Below are positions 11,101-22,410 of a stretch of DNA of 64,000 bases, piece by piece. The notes beneath the pieces were generated by a model that saw only the letters and a list, made by a program, of their open reading frames with translations, made no database searches and was not told the DNA's origin. The DNA comes from Acanthococcus lagerstroemiae. Lineage: Eukaryota > Arthropoda > Insecta > Hemiptera > Eriococcidae. The stretch lies in the NCBI GenBank assembly GCA_031841125.1, contig CM063109.1, forward strand, positions 6,176,321-6,240,320, given 5' to 3'. Numbering within the stretch: position 1 is the first letter of the stretch; each line of letters opens with the position of its first letter. A program made the translations under genes and the position numbers.

Positions 11101-11520
11101 GGAAACCACAGGCCTTTGATGAGAATCAGACGAGGCAGAATTTTTTGTACCTTCGACATGAGTTTGATATCTGAGATGTTAAAGATAAGACGAAAAAGTT
11201 ATTGGTTTTCGATATTGGGAAGCCAGTGCTGAGAACTTTTTTCCTCTAGTGATCAAGTCGTTCAAATTACTGTTATCCCTATTACGGGGTGTAATGCAGT
11301 AATTTGAGTTGGTGAGCAATGAAAGAAAATCTCGTTTCTGATTAATATGAAACTGGGAAAAATGCCTCAAGTCGAATTGTCGAATAGTTTTCAATATTAT
11401 ATGGGGTTCAAAAGTTCATAGAATTTTCTTTATCCCCGAGCTTTAGTTTGCCGGTAGCTGTGCATCTGTACGAGTTGCCCATTTTGTGAGAAATCCCTCA
11501 AATTGTCAACACTGCTCAGG

Positions 11521-12075
11521 GCCTTCGATAAGAAACCAACCTGGAGGAATTCCTCTTCATTTTCAACCCAAACTTAACTGATACTGAATGCTTGGGGAGG
11601 AGGAGGAATCATAGGCCTTTGATAAGAAACCGACGTTGAGGAATTTTCCACTGTCAACCCGAGCTTGAACTTCTCTTCTTGGCCCTGGGAGTAAGAATCA
11701 GAAGTCTTTGACAGGAAACCGTAGAGGAATTTTTCTTCATCTTTAACGTAAGTTTGATGATACATGAAGCTACAAGGGTAAATGTTCACGAGTCTGGTTA
11801 AAAAACAAAAACACGTATACACTTTTGATAAGAAACCCACCCAGAATTTCTCTTGGTTTTCAACTCTAGCTTGAAGACTGAAGGCCCAAAGATTAAGAAG
11901 AGTTATGTACTTCGGTAGAAAACCGGCGTGCAGAAATGTCTGTAATTTGAACTTGAGCCCGATGACATTCAAGGCCACGAGGGTAAGAAAAAGTGAGGGG
12001 CCTTTGATAACAAACTGGCCAAAAGGAATTTCTCTTCGCTTTTACATGAGCTTGGTGACATTCAAAAGGCTGATA
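11521..12075. repeat. Degenerate ~90-bp tandem repeat array, six units
   Basis: Units begin near 11521, 11615, 11704, 11821, 11907 and 12000. The shared core is GCCTTTGATAAGAAACC, a variable short piece, GAGGAATTTCTCTTC, TTTTCAACCCGAGCTTGA and often GACATTCAAGGC. Spacing is 86-117 bp. A further isolated copy sits near 11111-11178. On the minus strand five units are bridged by one 134-codon open frame (11574-11978) that reads out a repeated EEKF-GFLSK peptide pattern, so the array could once have been coding, or the frame could be a by-product of unit length. No known satellite or protein family is recognised. Confidence 0.7.
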
Positions 12076-12689
12076 AAACAATTACCAATGTTGAAAATTC
12101 CATTTCGGAGCCATTTTTGTGCTTTTTCTATTCGCTAACTAGCACAAACTGAAAGTTTGTCTTATTAGAGCAGACCATGATATTGATTTCTGAAAAAACA
12201 GATAATATTGCTTCTGATTTTTCAAAACAAGCTATCATCTACTGTAGCTGTGTGCTTCATTCACTTGATGCCTGTTGGGTTCCTCCTTTCAAAATGTGCG
12301 TTCTCTATGTTTCTCTTGCTGAGTGGCTATTCAGTCACACAAGTTGAAGATTCGAACTGTTTTAACTGGCAATTGTCATTGTATTCTTACCGAACCCAAC
12401 TTGAAACACTATCAAAAAAAGTTAAATGCTTATTTCCCCCCTTTTTGATGATCACTTTCTTACTTGTGGAACTTGGGAAACAACAACGAGGCGTTTGGCT
12501 ACCTTTTTGACTCATTAAACAAAAAGTCACCAAGTCCTTACCGAACCAATTTTGGGCTCACTGTATCACTGCCCGTAACACATTCCGCAAATCAGAGGCG
12601 TGATTTGCGTCGGTTTTCAAATTCACCGTCATTACCAGAGGTCCAGTTTCCCAGCATCAGCTCGGTCGTTAATCTGTGTTCGTATTTTC

Positions 12690-12840
12690 GAAATCGTTCA
12701 TCTCGTCGAGGTTTTTATGTGTATCTTCGGTAACCGTCGGTTAATTGACTTTCGTTTTGTCGCTTAATTAGCTCGTCGAGGATATGCCGATGAATTTCCA
12801 TTATGCGTGTTTAATTAAGCCGACGTTGCGGTCATAAAGC
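12690..12840 (+). promoter_or_regulatory. Candidate intronic regulatory element
   Basis: CTCGTCGAGG occurs at 12702-12711 and again at 12772-12781, each containing the interrupted palindrome CTCG-T-CGAG. Between and after them lie GTTAATTGA, CTTAATTAG and TTTAATTAAG, the TAATTA/TTAATT type bound by homeodomain proteins. The density within 150 bp is the only evidence. Confidence 0.25.
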
Positions 12841-15387
12841 CAGTTGGAGTTGTTGGTTCCTTTCTGCCTTGTTCTGCCTGCATTAAAATGTCGATCGTAT
12901 AACTCGATCGAGTCTCGAGATTTTTGGAACACCAATTTTACGTCGTGTGCTCGTTACATACAGACAGAATGGCGGACAAAGACCTCAACGTTGACCTTCA
13001 TATTTTGGCAGGACCGAATACGATTGCACTGGCGGCGATTTCAAATTCTATGTACCTCCTCCGCTTTTTGAAAAAAAAAGAGTGTGCAAGCGATTTATCT
13101 GGCACTAGCGGTTATTTTTAATTGTTGGCCGCCGAAATTACGGTTTATTGGTCACTGAAATTACGGTGACCGGTGATAGAGTCGCTGTATAGATGGACGA
13201 GGACGAGCAGGGATGTTTATTTACTCGTAGACAATAGTTGTCTACATTTTGGTATAAAGAAATGCAGATAATATGTGGAAAGTAGACAAAAGCAGATAAA
13301 TGTAAACAATTCCGAAAATGATTAAAACAAGCTAAATCAGTTAATTAGAAATTCACAATAATAAATCCAAATTTATTTTCTTTGAATTATTGAATCACAA
13401 AATCACAATTAAGATAATGTAGATTTTAATTTTAATAATATTAAAACATTTAAAACTATTAATTTTACTTCTTTGGCATTTGTGTACACTTTTCATTTAC
13501 CTACACTATTTGTCTACATGTTAGCAAATGTATTCAGGCCTGAAGAAGGAGGGGGGCAAGTGAGTATTTGTCTCCGGGCTCAGAAAGCTGGGGGCTCGAC
13601 AGAGAGGAAAAAATCTCAAGAATGATAAGAAATACGAAAATTTGTTGATGAGGGGAGGGGCCTTTTTATTTCTAGCCCCAGGACGAGGCACTCTACGGGC
13701 CTGAATGTTTGTCTACGCAGATTTGTCTACACTAGCATCCTTGTGGACGACTCGGCTGCCCGTAACCTTGAGGAGATAGAACACCTTATATTAGTCGATG
13801 GAAGCAACCGAGCCAGTCACGTGCAGGTTTTGAAAAAAGCAGGCCTGTAAGGTGCGCTCTCTCGAAGTGAGAATTATTTGAAATGCACCGCCGGATTGAT
13901 ATAGTAGCTGCCGCACACGGCGTCTGTTTTTTTGTTTAGTCTGAGATGTGTTACAATATTATTCGTCTGGTGTAAATTGATTCAAAAACTCTCGAGTCCC
14001 GACCTAGTGCAGTACGATTGATCCGGAGCAACGACGACGGCTCTACCTTGGAACTGAAATCTGGAAATTTAAATAACGCTTCTACATGCCACGCCATGTT
14101 CCACGCTCTTTCCAAGTATCCGTTAGAAACATTTAAAAGCTATTCCGAACTCCTCCCCCCTCGCTCGTTCTGTCTCGCATACTCTTTCTCTGTTTTTTTT
14201 TTCTGACGTTTTTGTTCGCCTTTTTTCTGGAAAAAATAGGTAGCGAGACAAATTCAAAAAAAAGTGATGCTATAAAAACGCTGTTGTAAATTATCGTTCA
14301 GATACGGTAACTTACCTTCTGTTTTTGTCTTCTTATTTTTGTGTGCGCGTATATATGTGTGTTGCTGATGGTCTTTCTTTCTATTGTACTTCGTTTGTAC
14401 TCTGATTTTCGATCCGAAATGTGTTGTAAATCGCTGGTAGTATTCGGCTGGAGAAAGGAATTCTTTTTACGTAACTGCTTCACAATGAGGCTGTAAATTT
14501 TGTCTCGTTTGTTCGAAAGTCACAAAGATTTACATTTCAATTTACGAATGAGCCTTGCTAGCCGAATCGCTGTTGAAATTTTCTGCCGACAAGTGCCCGA
14601 CGACGTTCATGGAACAGGAAATGGAGACCGCCAGTGTTGTGCTATATGTGTGCGTGTCTGCGACATCCGTCCAGTTTTTCACATGTACGGAAGGCGAGAA
14701 TTGGAAAGAAAGTATTCTGTGGGAAAGGTCGACCCGAATTCGCAGGTTTGAACAGATCAGACTGTGCAGAAGCTGTAAAGAAACTCTTCAAGATGTACGC
14801 TCATCCCTTATTAGTTATTAACTGAGATGAGGAAAGGTACAGAATCGTCTGAACTATCTCAGGTAATCGACATTTGAATTCTGTGGGTCGGCGCCAACAA
14901 CCCCGCCATTCTACACTGGAGGATATTGAATATCTGTGTCGCACATCAAGACTATTTCCAGTGATTAACTAGATGGCTTATGAGAATTACATATTGCCAT
15001 GTTCAGAGATAAGTCTTTTCCAGGGTACAGCGTTCAGTTTTACTCCTACCCATTCTCTGTCTCCAAACATGACTATTTTCATCTTTCTTCTTCGCATTTG
15101 AAGTGATGAGCGGAATACAGCAATGCTACATCTTACTTGTTGAAGGTACACCACTGACGCACCCGCTCTACGAGTCGTCGCCATTACATCTTTAATTTGG
15201 AATCGAAACTGAAAGATGTTGCGTATCTCAAGTCATGTTGCTAGCGTAAAGACCACGTTGAATGATTGGATTTGAAGATGAAGAGTAACTAACCACCTAA
15301 CATCTTAAATTTTGAAATCCAAACTAAAGGATGCTGAATGTCGAATCTCAAAAGTTGTTCCAGAAGCCACGGGATCACTTCCAAATG
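12841..15387. other. Intronic stretch, nothing coding supported
   Basis: Contains an 8-bp-arm palindrome GTAGACAA-TAG-TTGTCTAC near 13230 and further TTGTCTACA copies near 13508 and 13721, perhaps an old inverted-repeat element. Open frames between 14500 and 14825 overlap each other without motif support. Confidence 0.45.
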
Positions 15388-15887
15388 NNNNNNNNNNNNN
15401 NNNNNNNNNNNNNNNNNNNNNNNNNNNNNNNNNNNNNNNNNNNNNNNNNNNNNNNNNNNNNNNNNNNNNNNNNNNNNNNNNNNNNNNNNNNNNNNNNNNN
15501 NNNNNNNNNNNNNNNNNNNNNNNNNNNNNNNNNNNNNNNNNNNNNNNNNNNNNNNNNNNNNNNNNNNNNNNNNNNNNNNNNNNNNNNNNNNNNNNNNNNN
15601 NNNNNNNNNNNNNNNNNNNNNNNNNNNNNNNNNNNNNNNNNNNNNNNNNNNNNNNNNNNNNNNNNNNNNNNNNNNNNNNNNNNNNNNNNNNNNNNNNNNN
15701 NNNNNNNNNNNNNNNNNNNNNNNNNNNNNNNNNNNNNNNNNNNNNNNNNNNNNNNNNNNNNNNNNNNNNNNNNNNNNNNNNNNNNNNNNNNNNNNNNNNN
15801 NNNNNNNNNNNNNNNNNNNNNNNNNNNNNNNNNNNNNNNNNNNNNNNNNNNNNNNNNNNNNNNNNNNNNNNNNNNNNNNNNNNNNNN
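15388..15887. other. Assembly gap, 500 N
   Basis: Exactly 500 N, the fixed length used for gaps of unknown size. Any ORF reported across it is meaningless. Confidence 0.99.
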
Positions 15888-16429
15888 TGCAGTCCACCCC
15901 TACGTTAGGGTTGCCTTCGAGCCACAGAACAAAAAACCGACGCATCCGATGCAGATCGTTGGCTCGGCCGCAGTTTGTTAGAAACGACGAAGACTTAATG
16001 CGATTACCGCGGCGATCGGCGAATTTTAATGGAGTTAAAGCTTTCGATACTCGGTCCCAGTTTTTTTTTTATTTTTTTATTTTTTTTTTTATGGCTGGCT
16101 CTATAGCCAAAAAATAAAATGCCAACTAAGTCGCTGAAATTTTAATTTACATCGAGGCATTGCGTGGGAAAGTTATATCGAAATAATGAACTAAATATAT
16201 CGAAAGAGCTCGGCGTTCGATGATTAGTTGAAAAGGGTGCGAGAGAGGCGAGGCGAGGCGAAACAAAATCATTTATTTAATACAATTGCACTAGGAGGCC
16301 GCCCACTGATTCTACTTTCAATCGGAATAATACTTAGATACTAACTTTTCAATAACCAATTGTTTACGGTTCGTCCACAGCGTGGGTATCGAAGCAAGAT
16401 GCGTCCAGATGAGGAAAGATCAAGGGAAC

Positions 16430-16690
16430 ATGTAATTAGTAATATGTTACCGCCGTCTAATGTTTAACCGAGAATGGTTTGACATCGCCGGTAATTGAGT
16501 ACGGGGGACAATGGACAATGATTAAAGATCCGGATTGTTAATCATGATTCGTGCTTTTTGATCTTTAACACCGCGTCGAGCAGCGTATATAGGCGTGTGT
16601 GACAAAGTGTCGCCGGATGAGTTTACGTAAAATGGCCCATATATTTCGCGATCGCGTGATTACGTGCGCTGTTGTCAGCAGAGTTGGACA
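16430..16690 (+). promoter_or_regulatory. Candidate intronic enhancer-like segment
   Basis: A 250-bp patch that is less repetitive than its neighbours. It holds two abutting SOX-type sites, ACAATGG (16508-16514) and ACAATGA (16515-16521), GGTAATTGAG just before them, a perfect palindrome AATCATGATT (16540-16549) and TTGATCTTTAA, which resembles a TCF site. This is inference from motif density; no conservation data were available. Confidence 0.25.
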
Positions 16691-17965
16691 TGCTCGGAAA
16701 ACGGTTCCCCGCGACCCAAATACTGTTTAAATTGCCCTCCCCCACAGACACACGCAGACTCATACGTACCGGTATTCAATAAGCGGACTTAGGCAAAACG
16801 CCGGCTTAAGCGGGCATCCACTTATGAGTACTGTGGGATATAGCTAGTTGACCCGAATCTGGAGATCCGGCCAGTTTTTCTTCTTGCAGCGCCACATCCG
16901 TATTTGGACGTCGGCGATCGAAGGGATCATGCTGCACAACTTACTAGGCGGGGCAATTGGGGTGCCGTCACATTTCTCACAGTTTGGTGCTGTGGAGTAT
17001 TTTCTTCTTTATGTCGAACACAGTTACGAATATGAATCGTTACCAATTACGACTTATGAGACACATAGACAATACAGCAGAAAGTAGAGGTAACATGTCG
17101 TGCGAGTACAATGTCTTGTTCCGAAGAACAAAGCCGTCGAGAAAAAATTCGGACCGGGGGAAAAGTAGACTATGGAATAAAACTAGTGAACAAGAATAAA
17201 TCCGAGAAAATACTGACATTTGAAAACCTGGCCCGTTGAAAAATCATGGAATCCTGTCTTTTCACCTTCACTCATCAGGGCTACCCGAGAACTGAAAGAA
17301 GACTGTAAAACATACTATCTGCCCACTTTGGTTGATGCTGTATCAACACTGAGTCACTTAATTTCCCTGATCATTTTGATTTTTTTTTCCAACTTTCTCC
17401 TTAAAAGGCGTATAAATGGGACCCCCCCCCCCAAGTCTACATCAATGCACCCTGAAAGAAATTTACAGCTTTTTTAAACAGCTTATTAGAGAAACCGGGT
17501 TTCATGAAAATGTTGGACGGGGTTACCCTTACCACGACAAGTAACCTCGTTACTCGAATAGGGTCGGCAAAAAAGGCAGGCATCTTGACTCCTGACAGTC
17601 TTGAAAACTCGATACTTCGGTTTTATATGAAAATGAATACATCCTATGTCTTATGGTCCGATATCGTTGGACACGCACACAACTGAGAGTGATAACGAAT
17701 ATCATGAAGTAACGACTGTCGCATGATGAAGTCATCGTAGTAACATTTTTGATGTTAGTCGTCCATTCTCTATGTCTGTCGGTCGAAACGTGACGCATAA
17801 TTTTGGTTGACTGCCAGCGATAAGATGTATCCATGTTAGAAAACAAGTATAACTTCGCGACTCGAAGAGGGTCGGCAATACTTTCAATAGCAAAACTCCA
17901 GACTGCAGTCGCGCAGCTCTATCATCACTTATCACTGTTATCACTCCATCAATAGGAAAGTCTCT
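16691..17965. other. Intronic stretch, no gene supported
   Basis: Contains a C10-type tract near 17421-17431 and, at 17722-17835, a segment related to 40153-40300 (shared blocks GATGA-GTCATC-TAGTAACATT, GTCGTCCATTCT, TTTTGGTTGACTGCCAGCGAT/TTTTGGTTAACGGCCAGCAAT), so an interspersed repeat. A GAATAGGGTCGGCAA / GAAGAGGGTCGGCAA pair lies near 17557 and 17863. Confidence 0.45.
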
Positions 17966-18118
17966 TCAATCAATTCCAAACGATTCAGGTGGCACCTTAG
18001 GAAATTGTAATTCTTCATACGCTAAAGACAAGGAAGGAATTTTATTTCGATTCAAATAAAGTTTACAATTTGAATAGGCATAACCAAGAGTATCACCAAT
18101 ACTATCAAAACTTGTTAA
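17966..18118 (-). CDS. Exon 3 of an unrecognised three-exon minus-strand model
   Basis: Fifty codons and a TGA stop, starting LTSFDSIGDTLGYAYSN, with a mixed hydrophilic composition and a Pro-rich end (KVPPESFGID). The 5' boundary is GATGCCAG|TTAACA, an acceptor with a weak pyrimidine tract, in phase 0, matching the phase of the preceding exon at 18227-18414. The intron between them would be 108 bp, a common size in insects. No domain is recognised. Confidence 0.35.
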   Translation of the reverse strand, partial: LTSFDSIGDTLGYAYSNCKLYLNRNKIPSLSLAYEELQFPKVPPESFGID

Positions 18119-18226
18119 CTGGCATCCAGTTTTGAAAACATTGGAAGTACATGTGTTCGTCAGCATTCACATAGAATGATCATATTGATCAAGAAACAGA
18201 AAAACAATCTAGGTATCGCAACTTAC

Positions 18227-18414
18227 ATGTACATCCTCAATATGGATATCTTCACTATATTCAAGAATTTGACAGCAGGCTACAAAATTTGATTTCGATT
18301 CGCTGAATTGTTCATTTGTCTCATCCTACATTCCCATCATCGCCACAGAAGGTAGCGCCGTTGTTTCCTCTTCCAATGAAGACAACCATGACGCTAAGCT
18401 CCATCCCTCAAAAC
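18227..18414 (-). pseudogene. Exon 2 of the minus-strand model, with in-frame TAG
   Basis: Bounded by a strong acceptor (TTGTGTTTCAG|G) and a perfect donor (CAT|GTAAGT). In the only mostly open frame it reads FEGWSLASWLSSLEEE... ending EYSEDIHIEDVH, with a single TAG at 18326-18328. The entry phase (two bases completing a codon) fits the exon at 18612-18699 and the exit phase 0 fits 17966-18118. The stop means a pseudogene, a strain-specific null allele, a base error, or that the model is wrong. Confidence 0.35.
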
Positions 18415-18611
18415 CTGAAACACAATATCAAAATTATCAGTAATACTGCTACCATACTTGTGATACATAAAATGTAATTCACATAGCATTATTCCTTGGA
18501 AAATTTACTGATAAGAGTACCACAGAACGTTGTATGTACTTGGTTCGATTCAAAGAAATTCTACACTAAAAACCGAGAACTTATTTCACATTAACAAACA
18601 ATACGACTTAC

Positions 18612-18699
18612 CCGTCCTAAATCCAGTTAATCTCTTCACTTTCCTTGAGGAAATAGTTCCTTTTGTAGAAAAGTATGAAACTCGCAATACTCTAGTCAT
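18612..18699 (-). CDS. Exon 1 of the minus-strand model (putative start)
   Basis: Starts MTRVLRVSYFSTKGTISS and runs 29 codons plus one base to ACGG|GTAAGT, a perfect donor. The sequence is basic (RKVKRLTGFRT near the end). The frame stays open upstream of this ATG for 17 more codons, to a TGA, so the start could lie a little further right. Evidence is the splice signals and phase agreement only; no homolog is recognised. Confidence 0.3.
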
Positions 18700-21477
18700 T
18701 AGTAAAATCCGAAATGTCAATATTATCATTATTTTTATTTTTCATTATTTCATTTCTTTGGTTCTATGGAAAATACTCTCGTACAGTACTGAAAATCAAG
18801 ATCAATGAGCACTACTGAAGAAGAAAAAAATATGCAAAGGGGAAAAAAAGTGATTGCAAGGGGCTCATTACTGGCCTTAATAAAATCGAAATTGTTACCT
18901 ACAATTACATTTATTTTCAATTAATTGATTTTACACTTTGAAAATAAAGCGTCACTAAACTGAATTGTAACCACATTGTAACTCAGGCCAATGAAAACAA
19001 CTGAAAACTGATAAGCTTTACACATGCAAAATGACGCCACACTGAACTGAACTGTGATTCAACTCATACTGGAAAAAAAAAATGAGAAGACAAGCTACCT
19101 CACAGATAGCGAGGTAGTAAGCTTAAGCTGAAAAACTTTCAGGTTCCAACTTCTGGCTTCTCAAATTTATCCTAAAACTGCAAAAACTTCCGGCTTCTCC
19201 GCATTCTGGTGTTGTTGCGCCAACTTCCCACACTGGTATTGATAAAACAAAACCAAATCTGAAATGTTTAAGCTTTGAAGCTAATATTCAGACACAGTAC
19301 CTACCAACGTTTATGCGATAAAACAAATATACGCCACGAACGCCAGAATGAGAATCTGTTGAGGTTAGCACTCTCATCTTCCACACGCTTCCGCCTTAAG
19401 CCCAATCTAACGATCTAAACGCAACTGAGCTAAAACTGAACTATGAGCTGTAAACAATTCACTCTTATTTAAAGAAAAATGAAAAAGCAATTAATGCAAT
19501 AGAGTGCTTGCAGCGCTGCGCGGGGGCAAACACCCTAACAAGTTTCGATTGCAATAGGCGCGGCTACTAAGCGAATCCAAACAACGCCTATCGGTGGCTA
19601 TCGCTCACGAACATTGCTCGATTTGCCCTGTGGGTAATCTGGCATTGCTCCCAGGTTCCTCATGGCAAAAAACCAAATAAATTAAAAATGTATGGAAATG
19701 TCAAAATTTCCACAATTTACTTCACTAGTTTTCAAGGGCTCGTCACTACCGACCGGGGGTATCCAATTCCAACTGTCAGACGTGCCGTGTCGCAGCCACT
19801 CCACGACCCGGCTGCCAACTCTGCAACCCGCGTGTCTCGGAATCACATCAGCGGCATCGACATTGTTTTCCAGTCACTCTCGGTGCGCGGTGTTTGCCGC
19901 GCTCCGATCCGTGGAAACGAAAACCGGTAACTTAAATAAGACAATTAAAAAAAAAGTTTTGTAAAAATAAGAAAAAAAGTGGAACGTGTAGCGGCAGGCC
20001 TTCGTGAAAACTCGTATGTTCACTTCGTCACCGTTGCGAGAAACCATTATTACATTAATGTCGGTCTCAATTAACCGAATATTGTAATAAGCGCGCGTAA
20101 GGTGTTTCGAAAAGCATTTCGCTCCTTTATCCGGAAGAGGGGGGCGCCTCAATGTCAATGTCTCCATTGAAGAAGCGAGGCTGCAGAGTGCCGAGTTTAC
20201 AAACTTCCGTCTACATGCATCCAGATTTCGACGATTTGTACGAGAGATTCGATCGAGGTATCCGATATTACGAAAGTACCTGCCACCAGGTACCATCATC
20301 CTCCTCCGCATCTGCGAGGAGATGCGCTCAGACGTACAGACGGGCTTATGTCAGCGGAAATCGAGTCGAAGCCTCTCGGTATTTCATAAATTAGACGAAC
20401 GATGTTCTTATGGGCTAGGACATCCGCTATGACGTGGCTGCAGCCGCGTTGTTAACTTTTATTACCGCGTTGTGCTTTTTTTTTTTTTTTTTTTTAAATA
20501 CTAGTTTTAATTCGCTTGTAATTAAGGCGGGTTTTAATTACGCGCTTCGAGTTACGACTTACGAGTTTCGGAAAATTCTCGGTAGATTAATTTTCATATA
20601 CACAGAAGGTAGGTAATTTGAATTTCGCGAATCATACAGATGCGCGCGGTAATTTGGGAGTCGCCGCAGCTGTGATTTATTGCGGCGCGGCGGTCGCCGG
20701 GGCGAGTAGAACGGATTTTTCAATTTGCTGGCTGGTGCGGCTCGATGTCCGAGCTCACCTCGTCGAATTTATTGCATCGAGAGATCAGCATCCGTTTCGC
20801 CTTTCCAGTGGTAGTAAGTACTATTGCATCGCCGCAATTTTGCCATGTATCTACTGCTCAAGGTGGTTCAGTGCCCTGGTACATAACCGAAACGAAAACG
20901 AATAGGTTGGCAAGCGAAGGAGGCGTCTCTCGATTACAACCACCACCATCGGGGGCTATTGACATGAAAATCTTCGACTACAATTTTACTAATTTCAACA
21001 CAGCACTATGAACCCGAGTACGCTGAGCCGCCAATCTCATCTTTTCATTCGCCGTGCGACCTCGATCTTCGTCGCGGGATAACCTCGATCGTTCGCTCGT
21101 CAACCGAAAAAGTAAAGATAAAAATGGTGGCTTAGCATACCAACTAGCGCTCAGTGGCCTAAGGGAGCGGGGATTAGGTAGATGAATCCACCTCTTGTGA
21201 TGAGAATTTTTTATATGCTGGCAGTATCACAGTAAATGCGCGAAATAAAATTTAAATTTAGTTGCATAATTGAAGTTGAAAAACGCAACATACTGATACG
21301 TCAATATAAAAACATACAGTTTATATTAGGTGTACCCCCCTCCAAAAAAAGAGAATGTTGCTGATCCCCCCCTGGTAAAATCCTGGCTACCCCGTTGCTT
21401 GTGCTTATAGTGTTTTAATTTCAGTAGATGAGCGAAAATAGGCTAATTTTTCTATTTTTTCCTCTAGGTTTTAGACA
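18700..21477. other. Intronic stretch with GC-richer islands, no gene supported
   Basis: 19.5-21.1 kb is GC-richer and contains paired TAATTA sites at 20519-20524 and 20535-20540 (GTAATTAAGG...TTTTAATTACG). Open frames on both strands at 19874-20311 and 20745-21011 have no motif or consistent splice model. A T20-type tract lies near 20476-20495. This could be regulatory or a missed exon. Confidence 0.35.
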
Positions 21478-22115
21478 GGGTCGTACCAATGGGGGAGGGG
21501 TAGAAGGGCAACTTACTCCCCTGTAGGAATTTTTCACTCAGTGGTTTGGAAAATTTTAAAATTTATCATTTCAGTCAGGCGGTATTCATGATGATACAAT
21601 TCTAGGGATGGATAATGACAGTGGTCCCCCGTTGTCTTCTGTCATAATTTTCTGTCAGGGTTTGCTCCCTTTATCCGAAGTTATTCGAGGTGTGGTACTC
21701 GGCTTACCACACCCCTTCATCGTTTCCCCTCCTTTTACATAACCCAGCTAGCCGGACGCGGTGGAAGTCGACAGCTTCAGCGCTTCCCACAATGTTCATT
21801 GTGGGGGAAAGCGCCTACTCCTGTAAGAATCTAAAGGAGACCATTCTGTGAGCCAGGACCAGCAGAATCTAAGAAGCCGACAGTCGGAGAAAGAAGATAC
21901 ATGCAATCTTTTGCAACAGAAGACGTGACGACCGACGACGACGAGTCAGGCGGAGTTGGAAAAATCCAACTAGTCAGAAGGTTTTTTTTTACTTTTTTTG
22001 CTTTGATACTTGGGAATTTTGTGTTGAGTCAGTTGGAACTTTCACAATTTTCGCCGCCCCCTCCAGGAAAAACTTCGGTACGTCCCTGGTTTCAGAAACA
22101 GGAGCGTCGCAACCC
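21478..22115 (+). repeat. Interspersed repeat family F1, copy interrupted by an insertion
   Basis: The family runs from GTACC-ATGGGGGAGGGG, through TAGGAATTTTTCACTCAG and a GTTGG-AAAATCCAA-AGTC-AAGGTTTTT block, to TGAGTCAGTTGGAACTTTCACA, a C-rich run and CTTCGGTACGTCCCTGG. The outer parts are at 21478-21582 and 21944-22115; the middle is a separate insertion (21583-21943). Other copies: 24050-24335 (+), 29001-29035 (+, 3' end only, just after the N gap) and 57715-57975 (-). No coding capacity; class unknown. Confidence 0.65.
21583..21943. mobile_element. 361-bp insertion with 10-bp target duplication
   Basis: AGTCAGGCGG stands at both 21573-21582 and 21944-21953, bracketing the insert. The insert contains a GGTGTGGTACTCGGC-TTACCACACC hairpin, a CCACAATG-TTC-ATTGTGG hairpin and a GACGACGACG end. 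Read on the minus strand it finishes in AATTGTATCATCATGAATA, resembling the short AT-rich 3' tails of some LINEs/SINEs. It has no ORF of note. A retroposed nonautonomous element or truncated LINE is the best guess. Confidence 0.55.
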
Positions 22116-22410
22116 CTGACGGTGTAAGAAAGGGGATAAAAATTGGTCAAAAAGGCCGAATCAGTTCAGAAATTTTCTGCGTAATAAAAAAAATCTGAAT
22201 GAAGTTTATGTTTTGCCGACTATGTGTAAAATTTTAACTAAATGCCTGAAACCAAACAAAAACTTTCCAAAAATAAAAAATTTCGCCATTTTCAGATTTT
22301 GCCTTTTGTTGGCTCACAAAATGCTGACTTAATGATGGAAAAATTTTTCATGGAACAAAAAAAAAGGAAAGAAAGAAAATATGAACAAGTTACCGACTGA
22401 TGGTCCGAAA

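Noticed and set aside
11521..12075. CRISPR-like array
   Set aside because: Units are diverged along their whole length with no conserved repeat/variable spacer alternation, and the genome is eukaryotic.
13225..13745. TIR element built on GTAGACAA/TTGTCTAC
   Set aside because: The outer arms match only in short blocks (AGGATG...GTAGACAA) and no target duplication is visible; too weak to call.
15289..16117. Long open frames spanning the first N gap
   Set aside because: They are open only because N codons contain no stops; the sequenced ends share no motif.
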